Below are positions 17,146-26,495 of a stretch of DNA of 64,000 bases, piece by piece. Position 1 is the stretch's first letter; each line of letters starts with the position of its first letter. Made by a program: the position numbers and the translations under genes. The notes beneath the pieces are model-generated. The model was given only the letters and a program-made list of their open reading frames with translations, ran no database searches and had not been told where the DNA came from. The DNA is from Caballeronia sp. dw_276 (GTDB taxonomy: Bacteria; Pseudomonadota; Gammaproteobacteria; Burkholderiales; Burkholderiaceae): NCBI RefSeq assembly GCF_018449635.1, contig NZ_JAAVUV010000008.1:1-64000 (forward strand), read 5' to 3'.

Positions 17146-17784
17146 CTACGCGGCCAGCCGCGCCTTGTGAACCGCGACGACTTCAGCTTCGTCCTTCAAA
17201 GCCTTCTGGGCCGACGGCCGAGCGTTGACGCGGGCGATGTACGCGGCAAGATTTTTCAAATGGTCGAGATTTACGCCCGAACGCTCGTGCCACAGCGTTG
17301 CCCACACATACGCGTCAGCAACCGTAAATTGGTCGCCCGTCAAATACGTGCGGCCGTCGGACAACTGCTTGTCGAGCACTCCATATGCTGTTTGAAGCTT
17401 CATCGTGTGGAATTCGATGCCTTCCGGAGTCATCAGCTTGCGCATTAGAGGGATATGCTTCTGCGCGATTTCAGTCGCGATGAAAGTGAGCAACTGGTCC
17501 ATACGGGCACGCTCAATCGTGCCGTGTTTCGGAATCAGTTTCGATTCCGGATGCTGGTCCGCAAGGTAGGACGAGATGATGACGGTCTCGGTCAAGGCCT
17601 CTTTCTCGCCGTCGATTACCAGTGCCGGCACATAGAGAAGCGAGTTGACGTCCGAGAAGTTGCTGCCGTCGGAAGTCGATTTACCAAACACATCGAAGTG
17701 GACTAACTCCGGCGAAAGGCCTAGTTCGTTGGCTATAGTCTGAGCGGCGAGGGAGCAGGTGGCTTCAGCAATATAAAGTTTCAT
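17146..17784 (-). CDS. glutathione S-transferase
   Basis: ATG 17784 follows AGGAAG five bases upstream; the frame upstream to 17907 has no better start. The 212-residue protein has a thioredoxin-like N-terminal domain (MKLYIAEATCSLAAQTIANELGL, with VPALVIDG containing the cis-proline of the glutathione site). An all-helical C-terminal domain follows with the motif TYLTGDQFTVADAYVWATL. The C-S pair at residues 10-11 suggests a beta-class enzyme with a catalytic cysteine. It conjugates or reduces electrophiles in the cytoplasm. It is first in a leftward pair with the OYE gene. Confidence 0.92.
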   Translation of the reverse strand: MKLYIAEATCSLAAQTIANELGLSPELVHFDVFGKSTSDGSNFSDVNSLLYVPALVIDGEKEALTETVIISSYLADQHPESKLIPKHGTIERARMDQLLTFIATEIAQKHIPLMRKLMTPEGIEFHTMKLQTAYGVLDKQLSDGRTYLTGDQFTVADAYVWATLWHERSGVNLDHLKNLAAYIARVNARPSAQKALKDEAEVVAVHKARLAA

Positions 17785-18498
17785 TTGAGTCTTCCTACGA
17801 GACGAATGACCGATGTGGCCAAGTTGCGGGTGGTGCGTATGACCCGCACCGTTGGAAAGAAGTATGGGGAAAATGGAGGTCGCGATAAACAGCACTTGGA
17901 GCGCCACTCTGTCGAATCGAGAGCGACAATCTTCGTGTCTGCATCCCGCCTTGGGAATTGTGTAAAACCGCGGCCAGGGAAAGCGTCAGCGAAACGCCGC
18001 ACGGAAGAGAAGCCCGTGGTGCCGAATACCGACGTAAATGCCGCTGCCTTGGCCGCCTATGCGTGCGCCGACGCAGACGTGCATGCGGGCGAGACGTCAC
18101 CCTTGTTCGGAGTCACCGCAAGAAGCGGCTAACGAGCATGTCGCTGGAGTGTGCCGCACCCAACCCGCAACGGCTGCCGAGGTCACTGCGTCAGGACGAT
18201 GGACGACAGTGGAGAGCAGCACGGGACCGATGCGAAGATGCCCTGTGAAGCAAAACCTTCCTACGGAAGCAAGCGGATTGCGAAGTGCGATGGAAAACGC
18301 AACGCTGAGAAGGAAGACAAATAGCGAATCTGCCGTTCGGTGGAATGGAATTGTCGCTTTCGCGGAGACGCTCTATCCGCTGTGGCGTTATTTATCTTCG
18401 GCGATTCGTTGTTCAGAATGACTCGCTTTGAGCGCCTCATCTCACTGAGCGCGTCGACCCGCTCGCTTCGCAATCCAATTACTTCCACAGGTTCGTAG
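17785..18498. other. 714-bp divergent intergenic region
   Basis: This lies between the leftward GST and the rightward MFS gene and must contain both promoters. The frames inside are arginine-rich shadows without ribosome sites. No clear palindrome longer than 6 bp per arm was found. The LysR gene after the exporter could act here. Confidence 0.4.
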
Positions 18499-20076
18499 AT
18501 GAATTCTGCAACGTCATCCGGAACAGACACCAACAAGCTGCTGATTCTTGCAGCCGTTTGTCTGTCCGCGCTAGTTTTGCCACTTGCATTTTCAGGAGGC
18601 GCCGTCGCTACGCCAGCAATTGGGAGAGACCTCGGCGGCAGTCCTGCCATGCTGACCTGGGTGACTAACGCGTTCATGCTGAGCTTCGGTAGCCTACTGA
18701 TGGCCGCCGGTGCGTTGGCTGACCAATTCGGCCGCAAGCGACTCTTTGTACTCGGACTCGGTGGCTTCATTGTCACCTCGTTCGCGATGAGCTTCGCGCC
18801 GTCTGTACTATGGCTTGATATTTTGCGTGGCATACAAGGTATCGCCGCTGCGGCGTCACTCTCGAGCGGAGGCGCCTCACTTGCGCAGGAATTCGACGGC
18901 CACGCCCGTACCCGGGCTTTTAGCATGCTCGGCACGAGCTTCGGTATCGGTCTCGCGTTTGGTCCACTGATGGCTGGCACGCTCATCGAGCATTTCGGCT
19001 GGCGCTCCATTTTCCTCGTCATCGCTGCGATTGGCGCTATCGCCTTCGTCTTTGGTGTGCCGCGCATGCGCGAGACGCGCGACCCGAACGCATCGAGTCT
19101 CGACTACCCAGGCACCGTCACCTTCACCGCAACGCTTGCACTCTTCACGTTCGGCGTGATTCAAGCGCCGGAAAGCGGATGGGGTAGCCCGCTTGTTGTG
19201 ACGCTTCTCGTCGCATCGGCAGTCTTTCTCGCCGCTTTCATCATGGTCGAGGCCCATGTCAAACGGCCGATGCTCGAGTTGAGCCTGTTCAAATATCCGC
19301 GCTTCATCGGCGTGCAGATTCTGCCGGTGGGCACGTGCTATTGCTACATCGTGCTTATCGTCATGTTGCCGTTGCGGTTCATCGGCGCGGAAGGGTTGAG
19401 CGAAATCGACGCTGGCATGCTGATGATTGCGCTCTCGGCCCCGATGCTCGTCGTGCCGATGTTGGTTGCTTCGTTCACCCGTTGGATGTCTGCTGGGGTG
19501 CTGTCGGGCATCGGCTTTTTGATTGCCGCCGCAGGCCTGTACTGGTTGAGTCTGGTCGACTTTAGCGGACCGAAATCGGAACTCATCGTGCCGATGCTAG
19601 TGATTGGTATTGGTACGGGCATGCCGTGGGGACTGATGGACGGTCTGTCGGTAAGCGTTGTGCCGAAGGAGCGCGCAGGCATGGCATCAGGCATTTTCAG
19701 CACGACCCGAGTAGCCGGCGAAGGTATCGCTCTCGCAATCGCGACCGCAGTACTCGGGGCGCTGACCCATAGGAGTCTTTCCCGTGTCATTCCTGACAAT
19801 AGTGGTGACATTGCCGCGCGTGTTGCGGATGCCGCACAACGTATGACGGCGGGTGATATGGTGCACGCCGCATCGACCCTGCCGGAAGTCGCCCGGCACG
19901 CGTTGTCGTCGAGCTATGCGGACGCATTCACAAGCCTCCTGCAGGTGCTGATTGTTATCACGTTGCTGTCGGCGTTCGCTACCATCGCTTTCCTGAGCAA
20001 GACGCCAGCGCAGGATGACGAGCCGGACGCGAAGTCTGAGCGGAAGGATGTCGCCGAAGAGGCTGTTCGTGCATAA
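18499..20076 (+). CDS. DHA2-family MFS exporter
   Basis: This 525-residue inner-membrane protein has about 14 hydrophobic spans, the number typical of the DHA2 (EmrB/QacA) group. The MFS motif A is visible after the second span as GALADQFGRKRLFVLG, and a proline/glycine-rich region like motif C follows in the fifth span (GTSFGIGLAFGPLMAGTLIE). It should export small toxic molecules using the proton gradient. No membrane fusion partner is adjacent. The LysR gene 88 bases downstream on the same strand is the likely regulator. Together with the divergent GST and OYE genes it may form a detoxification group. Confidence 0.92.
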   Translation: MNSATSSGTDTNKLLILAAVCLSALVLPLAFSGGAVATPAIGRDLGGSPAMLTWVTNAFMLSFGSLLMAAGALADQFGRKRLFVLGLGGFIVTSFAMSFAPSVLWLDILRGIQGIAAAASLSSGGASLAQEFDGHARTRAFSMLGTSFGIGLAFGPLMAGTLIEHFGWRSIFLVIAAIGAIAFVFGVPRMRETRDPNASSLDYPGTVTFTATLALFTFGVIQAPESGWGSPLVVTLLVASAVFLAAFIMVEAHVKRPMLELSLFKYPRFIGVQILPVGTCYCYIVLIVMLPLRFIGAEGLSEIDAGMLMIALSAPMLVVPMLVASFTRWMSAGVLSGIGFLIAAAGLYWLSLVDFSGPKSELIVPMLVIGIGTGMPWGLMDGLSVSVVPKERAGMASGIFSTTRVAGEGIALAIATAVLGALTHRSLSRVIPDNSGDIAARVADAAQRMTAGDMVHAASTLPEVARHALSSSYADAFTSLLQVLIVITLLSAFATIAFLSKTPAQDDEPDAKSERKDVAEEAVRA

Positions 20077-20164
20077 CGTTCGAGCGGCGGAACATAAGTG
20101 GCTGTCCCCGAGCTGTAGGTGCCTGATACAGTTCGGTTTCCACCTTGCGCAACGGGGTTAAGAG

Positions 20165-21070
20165 ATGAGCGAGCGGGTAGATGCACCCATCAACGAGATA
20201 GCGGTATTTGTCGCGGTCGCCCAAACCGGTAGTTTCACGCGCGCAGCCGAGGAAATGGGTACCAGCAAGTCCAATGTTGGTAAGGCGGTCCAGCGCCTCG
20301 AAGCACGACTCGGCTCGCAACTGTTCCAGCGCACGACCCGCGCGGTTCGGCTGACCGAAGACGGTGAGACATATCTCCTGGCCGCGCAGGGGGCGCTCGA
20401 CGGTCTCCGTGAAGCGGAACAGCAGCTCGCGTCGAGGCGTGCTGAACCTGCCGGGCGAGTGAAGATTGACCTTCCGGCGGGATTCGGACGTCTGTTGCTG
20501 CCGAGCTTCATTCAGCTCCGGGCAAAGTACCCAAAGCTCACATTAGAAATGGCGCTGACTGACCGGATGTCCGACCCGATTGGAGAAGGTTGGGATGTTG
20601 TTGTTCGCATCGGCGCATTGCCGGAGGACAGCGAATTTACCGTACGCAAGCTTTGCGAGCTGAAACTTGGACTCTACGCATCGTCGGAGTATCTCGCGCG
20701 CCGGGGCGAAGTAAAGACGCTCGCGGAGTTAGCCGACCATGACGCTATAGTTTTCCGTGGCCCAGCGGGACGACTACGTCCTTGGACCGTACGAGAAAAC
20801 AATAGCCTGCGGGAAATCGCGCCGCAACCTATCCTCGTGCTTGCTGACGGGCAGGCGCTTGTCGAAGCTGCAGTGGCGGGTTTCGGTATTGCGCAGATTC
20901 ACGACCGCGTTGCACTTCCGCACGTGCGTGCAGGTCGTCTCGTACACCTGCTTCCCGAGACGGATGTCGACGGTCCTCCCGTGAATGCCATCATATCGCT
21001 CGGTCAGAAAATGGCGGCCAAGACCCGGGCAGTGGTGAATCATCTTGCAGAAACGTTGCAGAATGGATGA
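20165..21070 (+). CDS. LysR-family transcriptional regulator
   Basis: This 301-residue protein starts at ATG 20165. Its N-terminal winged helix occupies residues 8-68 (EIAVFVAVAQTGSFTRAAEEMG, SKSNVGKAVQRLEARLG, LFQRTTRAVRLTEDG). A two-lobed periplasmic-binding-like effector domain follows from about residue 95. The helix-turn-helix serine/threonine pattern is intact. It belongs to the CrgA/AaeR-type subgroup judging by GRVKIDLPAGFGRLLLPSF. Its position directly after the DHA2 exporter suggests that it controls the exporter, the GST-OYE pair, or both. Confidence 0.92.
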   Translation: MSERVDAPINEIAVFVAVAQTGSFTRAAEEMGTSKSNVGKAVQRLEARLGSQLFQRTTRAVRLTEDGETYLLAAQGALDGLREAEQQLASRRAEPAGRVKIDLPAGFGRLLLPSFIQLRAKYPKLTLEMALTDRMSDPIGEGWDVVVRIGALPEDSEFTVRKLCELKLGLYASSEYLARRGEVKTLAELADHDAIVFRGPAGRLRPWTVRENNSLREIAPQPILVLADGQALVEAAVAGFGIAQIHDRVALPHVRAGRLVHLLPETDVDGPPVNAIISLGQKMAAKTRAVVNHLAETLQNG

Positions 21071-21350
21071 CAAGCAAGCGTAGTGTTGGATGTCGCATCG
21101 AAACCCGTAGAGCGTCGATGAATTGCCCGTGTGCTGCTCCAGCGGAGCCAACGCGCGCAATTGCGAGCGATAAGATGGGGCCGGTCTAAGTACTTCCCTC
21201 CAGTTGGGAGTCGGGCGCGGAGGGTCGCTCACACGGCCCCTCTCAATCCGTCGTCCTCTTGAGCTATTCGCTCGTCCAGTCGCCGAAATCGCACTAACTT
21301 CCTGTCGCTCCCTTGATTTGTGGCGAGCGGCATGGTCGCGCTCCCGTCCC

Positions 21351-21572
21351 CTAGAAAAACCATATGCATCGAACTGCGTCAGCGGCCGCCAGAGCGATTA
21401 CCATGCCTATCGCCAGCACAACTGCGGCGAAATAGAGAAGCGATGCGATGAAGGCGATTCGCAGTATCTTTGCTGCAGAGGTTGCCTTAACCGAAAGTAT
21501 CAGTCTGCAGATGGCACGATGCAGCCAGTTAAATGGTGTTCCGAGAATCGTGTACGTCACGGTGGATTTCAT
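21351..21572 (-). CDS. small single-span membrane protein (73 aa)
   Basis: ATG 21572 is preceded by TGGAGCGACGAC, with GGAG eight bases away. The 73-residue product has one strong hydrophobic stretch at about residues 42-64 (FIASLLYFAAVVLAIGMVIALAA) after a basic N-terminal half. It lies just downstream of the pump operon and beyond the hairpin at 21592-21623, so it may be a separate transcript or a read-through product. No family is recognised. The ribosome site and membrane span make it more than a chance frame, but it is short. Confidence 0.42.
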   Translation of the reverse strand: MKSTVTYTILGTPFNWLHRAICRLILSVKATSAAKILRIAFIASLLYFAAVVLAIGMVIALAAADAVRCIWFF

Positions 21573-21591
21573 GTCGTCGCTCCATAAAGCG

Positions 21592-21623
21592 ACAGGCCCA
21601 TCTGATACTTTAGATGGGCCTGT
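21592..21623. terminator. 12-bp stem hairpin downstream of the RND operon
   Basis: ACAGGCCCATCT at 21592-21603 and AGATGGGCCTGT at 21612-21623 form a perfect 12-bp stem with an 8-base loop, 26 bases after the stop of the outer-membrane gene. The T-run is weak in both directions (CGCTTTATGG on the minus strand). It probably ends or stabilises the leftward pump transcript. Confidence 0.65.
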
Positions 21624-21649
21624 GCGATGCTTAACTCAAAACGGCTTCA

Positions 21650-23200
21650 TTATTTCTGTGCGACCGCTGTTTGCACTGGAATTGCGGGCGCTTCCTGCCC
21701 CAGGGCCGGCTGGGAAGGTTGGCGAACCACGTCCCCCCAACCGCCGCCAAGCGCGCGAATCAGGTTGACTGTGGAAGCCGCCTGCACGCCCTGCAGTTGC
21801 ACAGCTGCTCGGCGAGCCTGCAAGACCGTACGCTCGGAATCAATGACGTCCAGATAGTTGACTGCGCCTTCGGTGTACTGCGAACGCGAGAGGTCTGCAG
21901 CACGTTGTGACGCCTGGACCGCTTCGTTCTGCGTTTTCGTCTGGTCTTCCAGAATGCGCATGTCCGACAAGTTGTCTTCGACCTCACGGAACGCTACGAG
22001 AACCTGCTGCCGGTAGTTCGCAACGTCTTCCTCGTAGACAGCGCGGGCGTTTGCGAGGTTGCCCTTGCGGCGGCCACCATCAAAAATCGGGATGTTCAAC
22101 GCCGTACCAGCAAGCGGACCAAGCAGGAACGCCCGGCTGCTCCACTTGAAGAGGTCGCCGATGGTCGCCGATTCGAAACCTCCCGTACCAGTGATAGTGA
22201 GTGAGGGGAAGAACGCCGCCTTCGCGACACCGATGCGCGAGTTCGCCGCGGCCATCGAACGTTCTGCAGCAGCGATGTCCGGGCGACGCTCGAGCAGCGA
22301 AGATGGTAGGCCCGGCGGCACGCGCAGGTTGACCGGCTTAATTGGGTCAGCCGTCATCGAGAACTCCGCCGGCGCCTTGCCGAGCAACACCGCGAGGCTA
22401 TGCTCAGAGGCGGCTCGAAGACGCTGCACGGTCATTGCGTCCGACTGCGCAGTGGCAAGTTCTGCTTTGGCGCGCGAGAGGTCAAGTTCAGTAATTTCGC
22501 CTTCCGTGTAGCGACGCTGCACCAGCTTTAGCGCCTGCTGACGCAGCTCGACGGCGTTCCTAAACACATCAGACTCCGCGTCAAGTTCACGCAGCGCAAA
22601 ATAGTTCTGCGCGACATCAGCCTGCAGAGCAAGCATCACCGAGCGAAAGAGTGCCTCGCTGCGCTGCGTGTCGGCGCGCGCAGCGTCAACTGTCGATGCA
22701 ACACGACCGAACAGGTCGACTTCATACGAGGCGCTTGCCTGAGCACGCCAGAACGTCTGCTGCGGCACATTCGTGCCATCCGACTCGAACAGAGAGGCGG
22801 CTGAAACCCGTTGCCTGGTCGGACCAAAACCTGCGTCGAGCGAGGGGAAGAGACCCGCGCGCGCTGCCTGATTCATAGCCCGTGCCTCCTTCACGCGGGC
22901 TGCTGCCGCTTTGAGGTTCTGGTTCGCATCCAGCGCCTGCTGTTCGAGGTCGTTTAGCTTCGCATCCTCGAACACTTTCCACCACTCACCGCGTGCGACG
23001 TCTTCCGACGGTTGCGCCATCTTCCAAGTGCCGGCTTCTTCTGGCGACAGCGGCTCCTGAGGTGCCTCTTTAAAGGTCGAAATCGTCGGTGTCGAGGGCA
23101 CTTCGTACTTCGGTGCCAGCGAGCAGCCGGCCAGGACCAGGAGGGTGCTCAGAAGCAAGGAGCCGGTAAAACCATTCTTCATCGAGAAAATTGTTTTCAT
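21650..23200 (-). CDS. oprC: outer-membrane efflux lipoprotein (OprC/OpcM/NodT type)
   Basis: ATG 23200 follows AAGGAGACC; the longer frame to 23335 lies inside the pump gene. The 516-residue protein has a lipoprotein signal with the lipobox LVLAGC. Two OEP repeats follow, each with a long coiled helix pair (NLKAAAARVKEARAMNQAARAG and RAVYEEDVANYRQQVLVAFREVEDNL). Such proteins form the trimeric TolC-like tunnel of RND pumps. It is the last gene of a leftward operon, 10 bases after the pump gene. The gene order and an llpE-like gene match the BpeEF-OprC and CeoAB-OpcM systems of Burkholderia, so the symbol is given by locus similarity and not by a search. Confidence 0.9.
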   Translation of the reverse strand: MKTIFSMKNGFTGSLLLSTLLVLAGCSLAPKYEVPSTPTISTFKEAPQEPLSPEEAGTWKMAQPSEDVARGEWWKVFEDAKLNDLEQQALDANQNLKAAAARVKEARAMNQAARAGLFPSLDAGFGPTRQRVSAASLFESDGTNVPQQTFWRAQASASYEVDLFGRVASTVDAARADTQRSEALFRSVMLALQADVAQNYFALRELDAESDVFRNAVELRQQALKLVQRRYTEGEITELDLSRAKAELATAQSDAMTVQRLRAASEHSLAVLLGKAPAEFSMTADPIKPVNLRVPPGLPSSLLERRPDIAAAERSMAAANSRIGVAKAAFFPSLTITGTGGFESATIGDLFKWSSRAFLLGPLAGTALNIPIFDGGRRKGNLANARAVYEEDVANYRQQVLVAFREVEDNLSDMRILEDQTKTQNEAVQASQRAADLSRSQYTEGAVNYLDVIDSERTVLQARRAAVQLQGVQAASTVNLIRALGGGWGDVVRQPSQPALGQEAPAIPVQTAVAQK

Positions 23201-23210
23201 GTCGGTCTCC

Positions 23211-26200
23211 TTAGTCCTGCAGGGCCGGTTCCGGCGCCTTCGAACCGGGCGCAGGCGAAGCTTTTGGGATACCACGACTGTCGCCATGCCCGCCATCGTT
23301 GTCGTCAGGACCGTGGATGTGCGGGTGGTTGCCATGCTTGTCGGTGAGCTGTTTGCCGCCCGAGAGCTTGCGAAGAAGCACGTAGAACACGGGCGTGAGC
23401 GCCAAACCGAAGAAGGTCACACCTAACATGCCGAAGAACACTGCGATGCCCATCGCGCGCCGCATCTCCGAGCCAGCGCCTGTGGACACAACCAGTGGAA
23501 TCACCCCCATGATGAATGCAATGGACGTCATCAGAATCGGGCGCAAACGCAGACGGCAGGCTTCAATGGCCGCTTGAACAATCGTACGGCCCTGAATTTC
23601 CAGTTCCCGCGCGAACTCCACAATGAGAATCGCATTCTTCGCTGACAGCCCCACCAGCACCATCAAACCAATCTGCGTAAAGATGTTGTTGTCACCACGC
23701 GTGAGCCAGACACCGAAGAGCGCCGACAGAATGCTCATCGGGACAATCAGCAGAATCGCGAGTGGCAGCGTCACGCTTTCGTACATGGCAGCCAGTACGA
23801 GGAACACGAGGAGCACGCTGATAGGAAACACCCAGTACGCGGCGTTGCCGGTCAGAATCTGCTGGTAAGTCAAGTCAGTCCACTCGAACTTAATACCGCG
23901 TGGCAAGGTTTGAGCTGCAATGCGTTCAACGGCCGCCATTGCCTGGCCAGACGAGTATCCCGGAGCAGGTCCGCCGTTGATGTCGGCCGCAAGGAAGCCG
24001 TTGTATCGAATCACGGTCTCAGGGCCAAACGTCGGCGTAACCTTGACCAGAGACGAAAGAGGAACCATCTCGCCCGCTGTATTGCGAGTTTTGAGCTGGA
24101 GAATGCTTTCAGCCGAAGAGCGGAACGGCGCATCCGCTTGTGCACGCACCTGGTATACACGGCCAAACTTGTTGAAGTCGTTCACATACAGCGAGCCCAG
24201 ATAAATCTGCATCGTGTCGAAGACATCCGTCACGCTGACCCCGAGCTGCTTGGCCTTCTCTCGGTCCAATTCAACGTTCAGCTGAGGAACGTTAATCTGG
24301 TAGCTCGAGAACGACGGGCCGAGTTCAGGGGCCTTTGCTGCGGCAGCCAGGAACGCCTGAACGGATTTGTTCAGTGCTTCGTAGCCGAGTGCGCCACGGT
24401 CCTCAATCTGCAACTTGAAGCCACCGATAGTGCCCAGACCCGAGACCGGGGGCGGTGGGAAGGTCGCAATCACTGCGTCCTTGATACCGCCGTATTCCCT
24501 GTTCAGGTTGGCGACAATCGCATTTGCCGACTCGTCCTTGGTACGATGCTTCGAGGGACTCATGACCGGGAACACTAGGCCACTGCTAGACGAATTCATC
24601 AGACCGGTAACGTTGAGGCCAGGGAATTCCGGCGAGTGCACGACACCCGGCTGCTTGCGGGCAATGACCCCCATCTCGTGAACGACCTTTTCAGTCCGGT
24701 CAAGCGATGCACCCGGTGGCAACTGCAGGATGCTGACGAGGTAGTCCTTGTCCTGACCGGGCACGAAGCCGCCCGGCACAATCTTGCCGAGCAGGAACGT
24801 TCCGCCCAGCAGGACACCATAGACGACCATCATCGCCGCCTTGCGATTGATGATGCCGCCAACACCTTTGCCGTATGCTTCCGAGCCGCGGTTGAACACC
24901 TTGTTGAATACGTTGAAGAACGGTCCAAGGATGCGGTCCATGATTCGCGTGAGCCAGTCCTTAGGCGCGTGATGGTCCTTGAGCAGCAATGCCGAAAGCG
25001 CGGGCGAAAGCGTGAGCGAGTTGAAGGCGGAGATGACGGTCGAAATTGCAATGGTCATTGCAAATTGCTTGTAGAACTGACCCGTCAAACCAGACATGAA
25101 CGCCAGAGGCACGAACACGGCTACGAGAGTCAATGCAATTGCGATAATCGGCCCACTCACTTCCCGCATTGCTTCGTATGACGCCTCGAGCGGCGTGAGC
25201 CCTGCGGCGATGTTCCGCTCCACGTTCTCAACCACGACAATCGCGTCATCGACCACAATCCCGATGGCGAGAACCATGCCGAACAACGACAATGCATTGA
25301 TTGTGAAGCCGAATGCCAGCATCAGCGAGAAGGTGCCTACAATCGAGACGGGTACCGCCAACAACGGAATCAACGACGCGCGCCAGGTTTGCAAGAAGAC
25401 AATGACCACAATCACAACTAGGACGATGGCTTCGAAGAGGGTGTGGACAACCGCATCGATGCTTTCCCGGACGAACTGTGTCGGGTCATAGACAATCTTG
25501 GCCTCAACTCCTTCGGGCATGTCTTTTTGCAGCTCTGCCGTGATTCGACGAACATCGGTCGAAATCTGCAACGAGTTTGCGTTGGGCTGCTGGAAGATAA
25601 TGAGCTGCACCCCCGGCTTACCGTCGAGACTTGCACGCAGAGCATATTCCGCTGCGCCCATTTCCACGCGTGCTACATCGCTCAGATGCGTCACCGCACC
25701 GTCGGGGGACGTCTTCAGGATAATGTTGCGGAACTCTTCTTCGGTCTTCAGTCGACCCTGGGCATTCACGCTCAGTTGCATTGGCACGTTCGTCGTCATC
25801 GGAGCACCGCCGACGATGCCCGCGGCGACTTGGACGTTCTGCTCGCGGATTGCTTTTACAACATCGGTTGCAGTGAGGTTCTGGCGGGCCACTTTCGTCG
25901 GGTCAAGCCAGACGCGCATCGAGTAGTCGCCAGCGCCCCACATCGCGACCTCACCTACACCCGGGACCTGTGCAAGCCGGTCCTTGACATTGATGAGGGC
26001 GTAGTTGCGCAGGTAGGTGAGGTCATAGCGTCCGTTCGGCGACACCAGGTTCACACCCATCGTCAGGGTAGGCGACGACTTGACGGTGGTGACACCCAGG
26101 CGCTGTACGTCTTCGGGAAGACGCGGCATGGCCTGTGAAACCCGGTTCTGCACCAATTGCTGTGCCTTGTCGGGGTCCGTGCCGAGCTTAAACGTCACGG

Positions 26201-26477
26201 TTGTTGTCATCGCGCCGTCGCTATTAGCCTGCGACTGCATGTACAGCATATTTTCGACACCGTTAATTTGCTCTTCGATGGGAGAGGCAACGGTTTCAGC
26301 AATGACCTTCGGATTTGCGCCGGGATACTGGGCACGAACCACGACCGACGGGGGCACGACTTCCGGATATTCAGCCGTTGGCAACTTTGTCAGCGCGATG
26401 AAGCCTGCCAGCACAATCACCACCGACAGAACGGCCGCAAATATTGGCCTGTCGATGAAAAATTTAGAGATGTTCAT
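23211..26477 (-). CDS. bpeF: RND multidrug efflux pump, inner-membrane transporter (BpeF/CeoB/MexF type)
   Basis: This 1088-residue HAE1-family transporter starts MNISKFFIDRPIFAAVLS. The twelve spans and two large periplasmic loops are all present. The proton-relay aspartate pair is seen in IGIVVDDAIVVVENVERN near residue 405, and the porter-domain repeats follow the MexF pattern closely (YSMRVWLDPTKVA, TATDVVKAIREQN). AGAAGG precedes ATG 26477. In the BpeEF and MexEF systems the pump expels chloramphenicol, trimethoprim and fluoroquinolones; here that is only an expectation. The C-terminus has a histidine-rich tail (KHGNHPHIHGP) that is slightly unusual. It is preceded by the adaptor gene at an 18-base gap. 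Confidence 0.93.
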   Translation of the reverse strand: MNISKFFIDRPIFAAVLSVVIVLAGFIALTKLPTAEYPEVVPPSVVVRAQYPGANPKVIAETVASPIEEQINGVENMLYMQSQANSDGAMTTTVTFKLGTDPDKAQQLVQNRVSQAMPRLPEDVQRLGVTTVKSSPTLTMGVNLVSPNGRYDLTYLRNYALINVKDRLAQVPGVGEVAMWGAGDYSMRVWLDPTKVARQNLTATDVVKAIREQNVQVAAGIVGGAPMTTNVPMQLSVNAQGRLKTEEEFRNIILKTSPDGAVTHLSDVARVEMGAAEYALRASLDGKPGVQLIIFQQPNANSLQISTDVRRITAELQKDMPEGVEAKIVYDPTQFVRESIDAVVHTLFEAIVLVVIVVIVFLQTWRASLIPLLAVPVSIVGTFSLMLAFGFTINALSLFGMVLAIGIVVDDAIVVVENVERNIAAGLTPLEASYEAMREVSGPIIAIALTLVAVFVPLAFMSGLTGQFYKQFAMTIAISTVISAFNSLTLSPALSALLLKDHHAPKDWLTRIMDRILGPFFNVFNKVFNRGSEAYGKGVGGIINRKAAMMVVYGVLLGGTFLLGKIVPGGFVPGQDKDYLVSILQLPPGASLDRTEKVVHEMGVIARKQPGVVHSPEFPGLNVTGLMNSSSSGLVFPVMSPSKHRTKDESANAIVANLNREYGGIKDAVIATFPPPPVSGLGTIGGFKLQIEDRGALGYEALNKSVQAFLAAAAKAPELGPSFSSYQINVPQLNVELDREKAKQLGVSVTDVFDTMQIYLGSLYVNDFNKFGRVYQVRAQADAPFRSSAESILQLKTRNTAGEMVPLSSLVKVTPTFGPETVIRYNGFLAADINGGPAPGYSSGQAMAAVERIAAQTLPRGIKFEWTDLTYQQILTGNAAYWVFPISVLLVFLVLAAMYESVTLPLAILLIVPMSILSALFGVWLTRGDNNIFTQIGLMVLVGLSAKNAILIVEFARELEIQGRTIVQAAIEACRLRLRPILMTSIAFIMGVIPLVVSTGAGSEMRRAMGIAVFFGMLGVTFFGLALTPVFYVLLRKLSGGKQLTDKHGNHPHIHGPDDNDGGHGDSRGIPKASPAPGSKAPEPALQD

Positions 26478-26495
26478 GGTGACCTTCTCGCGTTG

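Noticed and set aside
18261-19067. 268-codon minus frame across the MFS gene
   Set aside because: It is the complement of a clear transporter gene and has the composition of a shadow frame.
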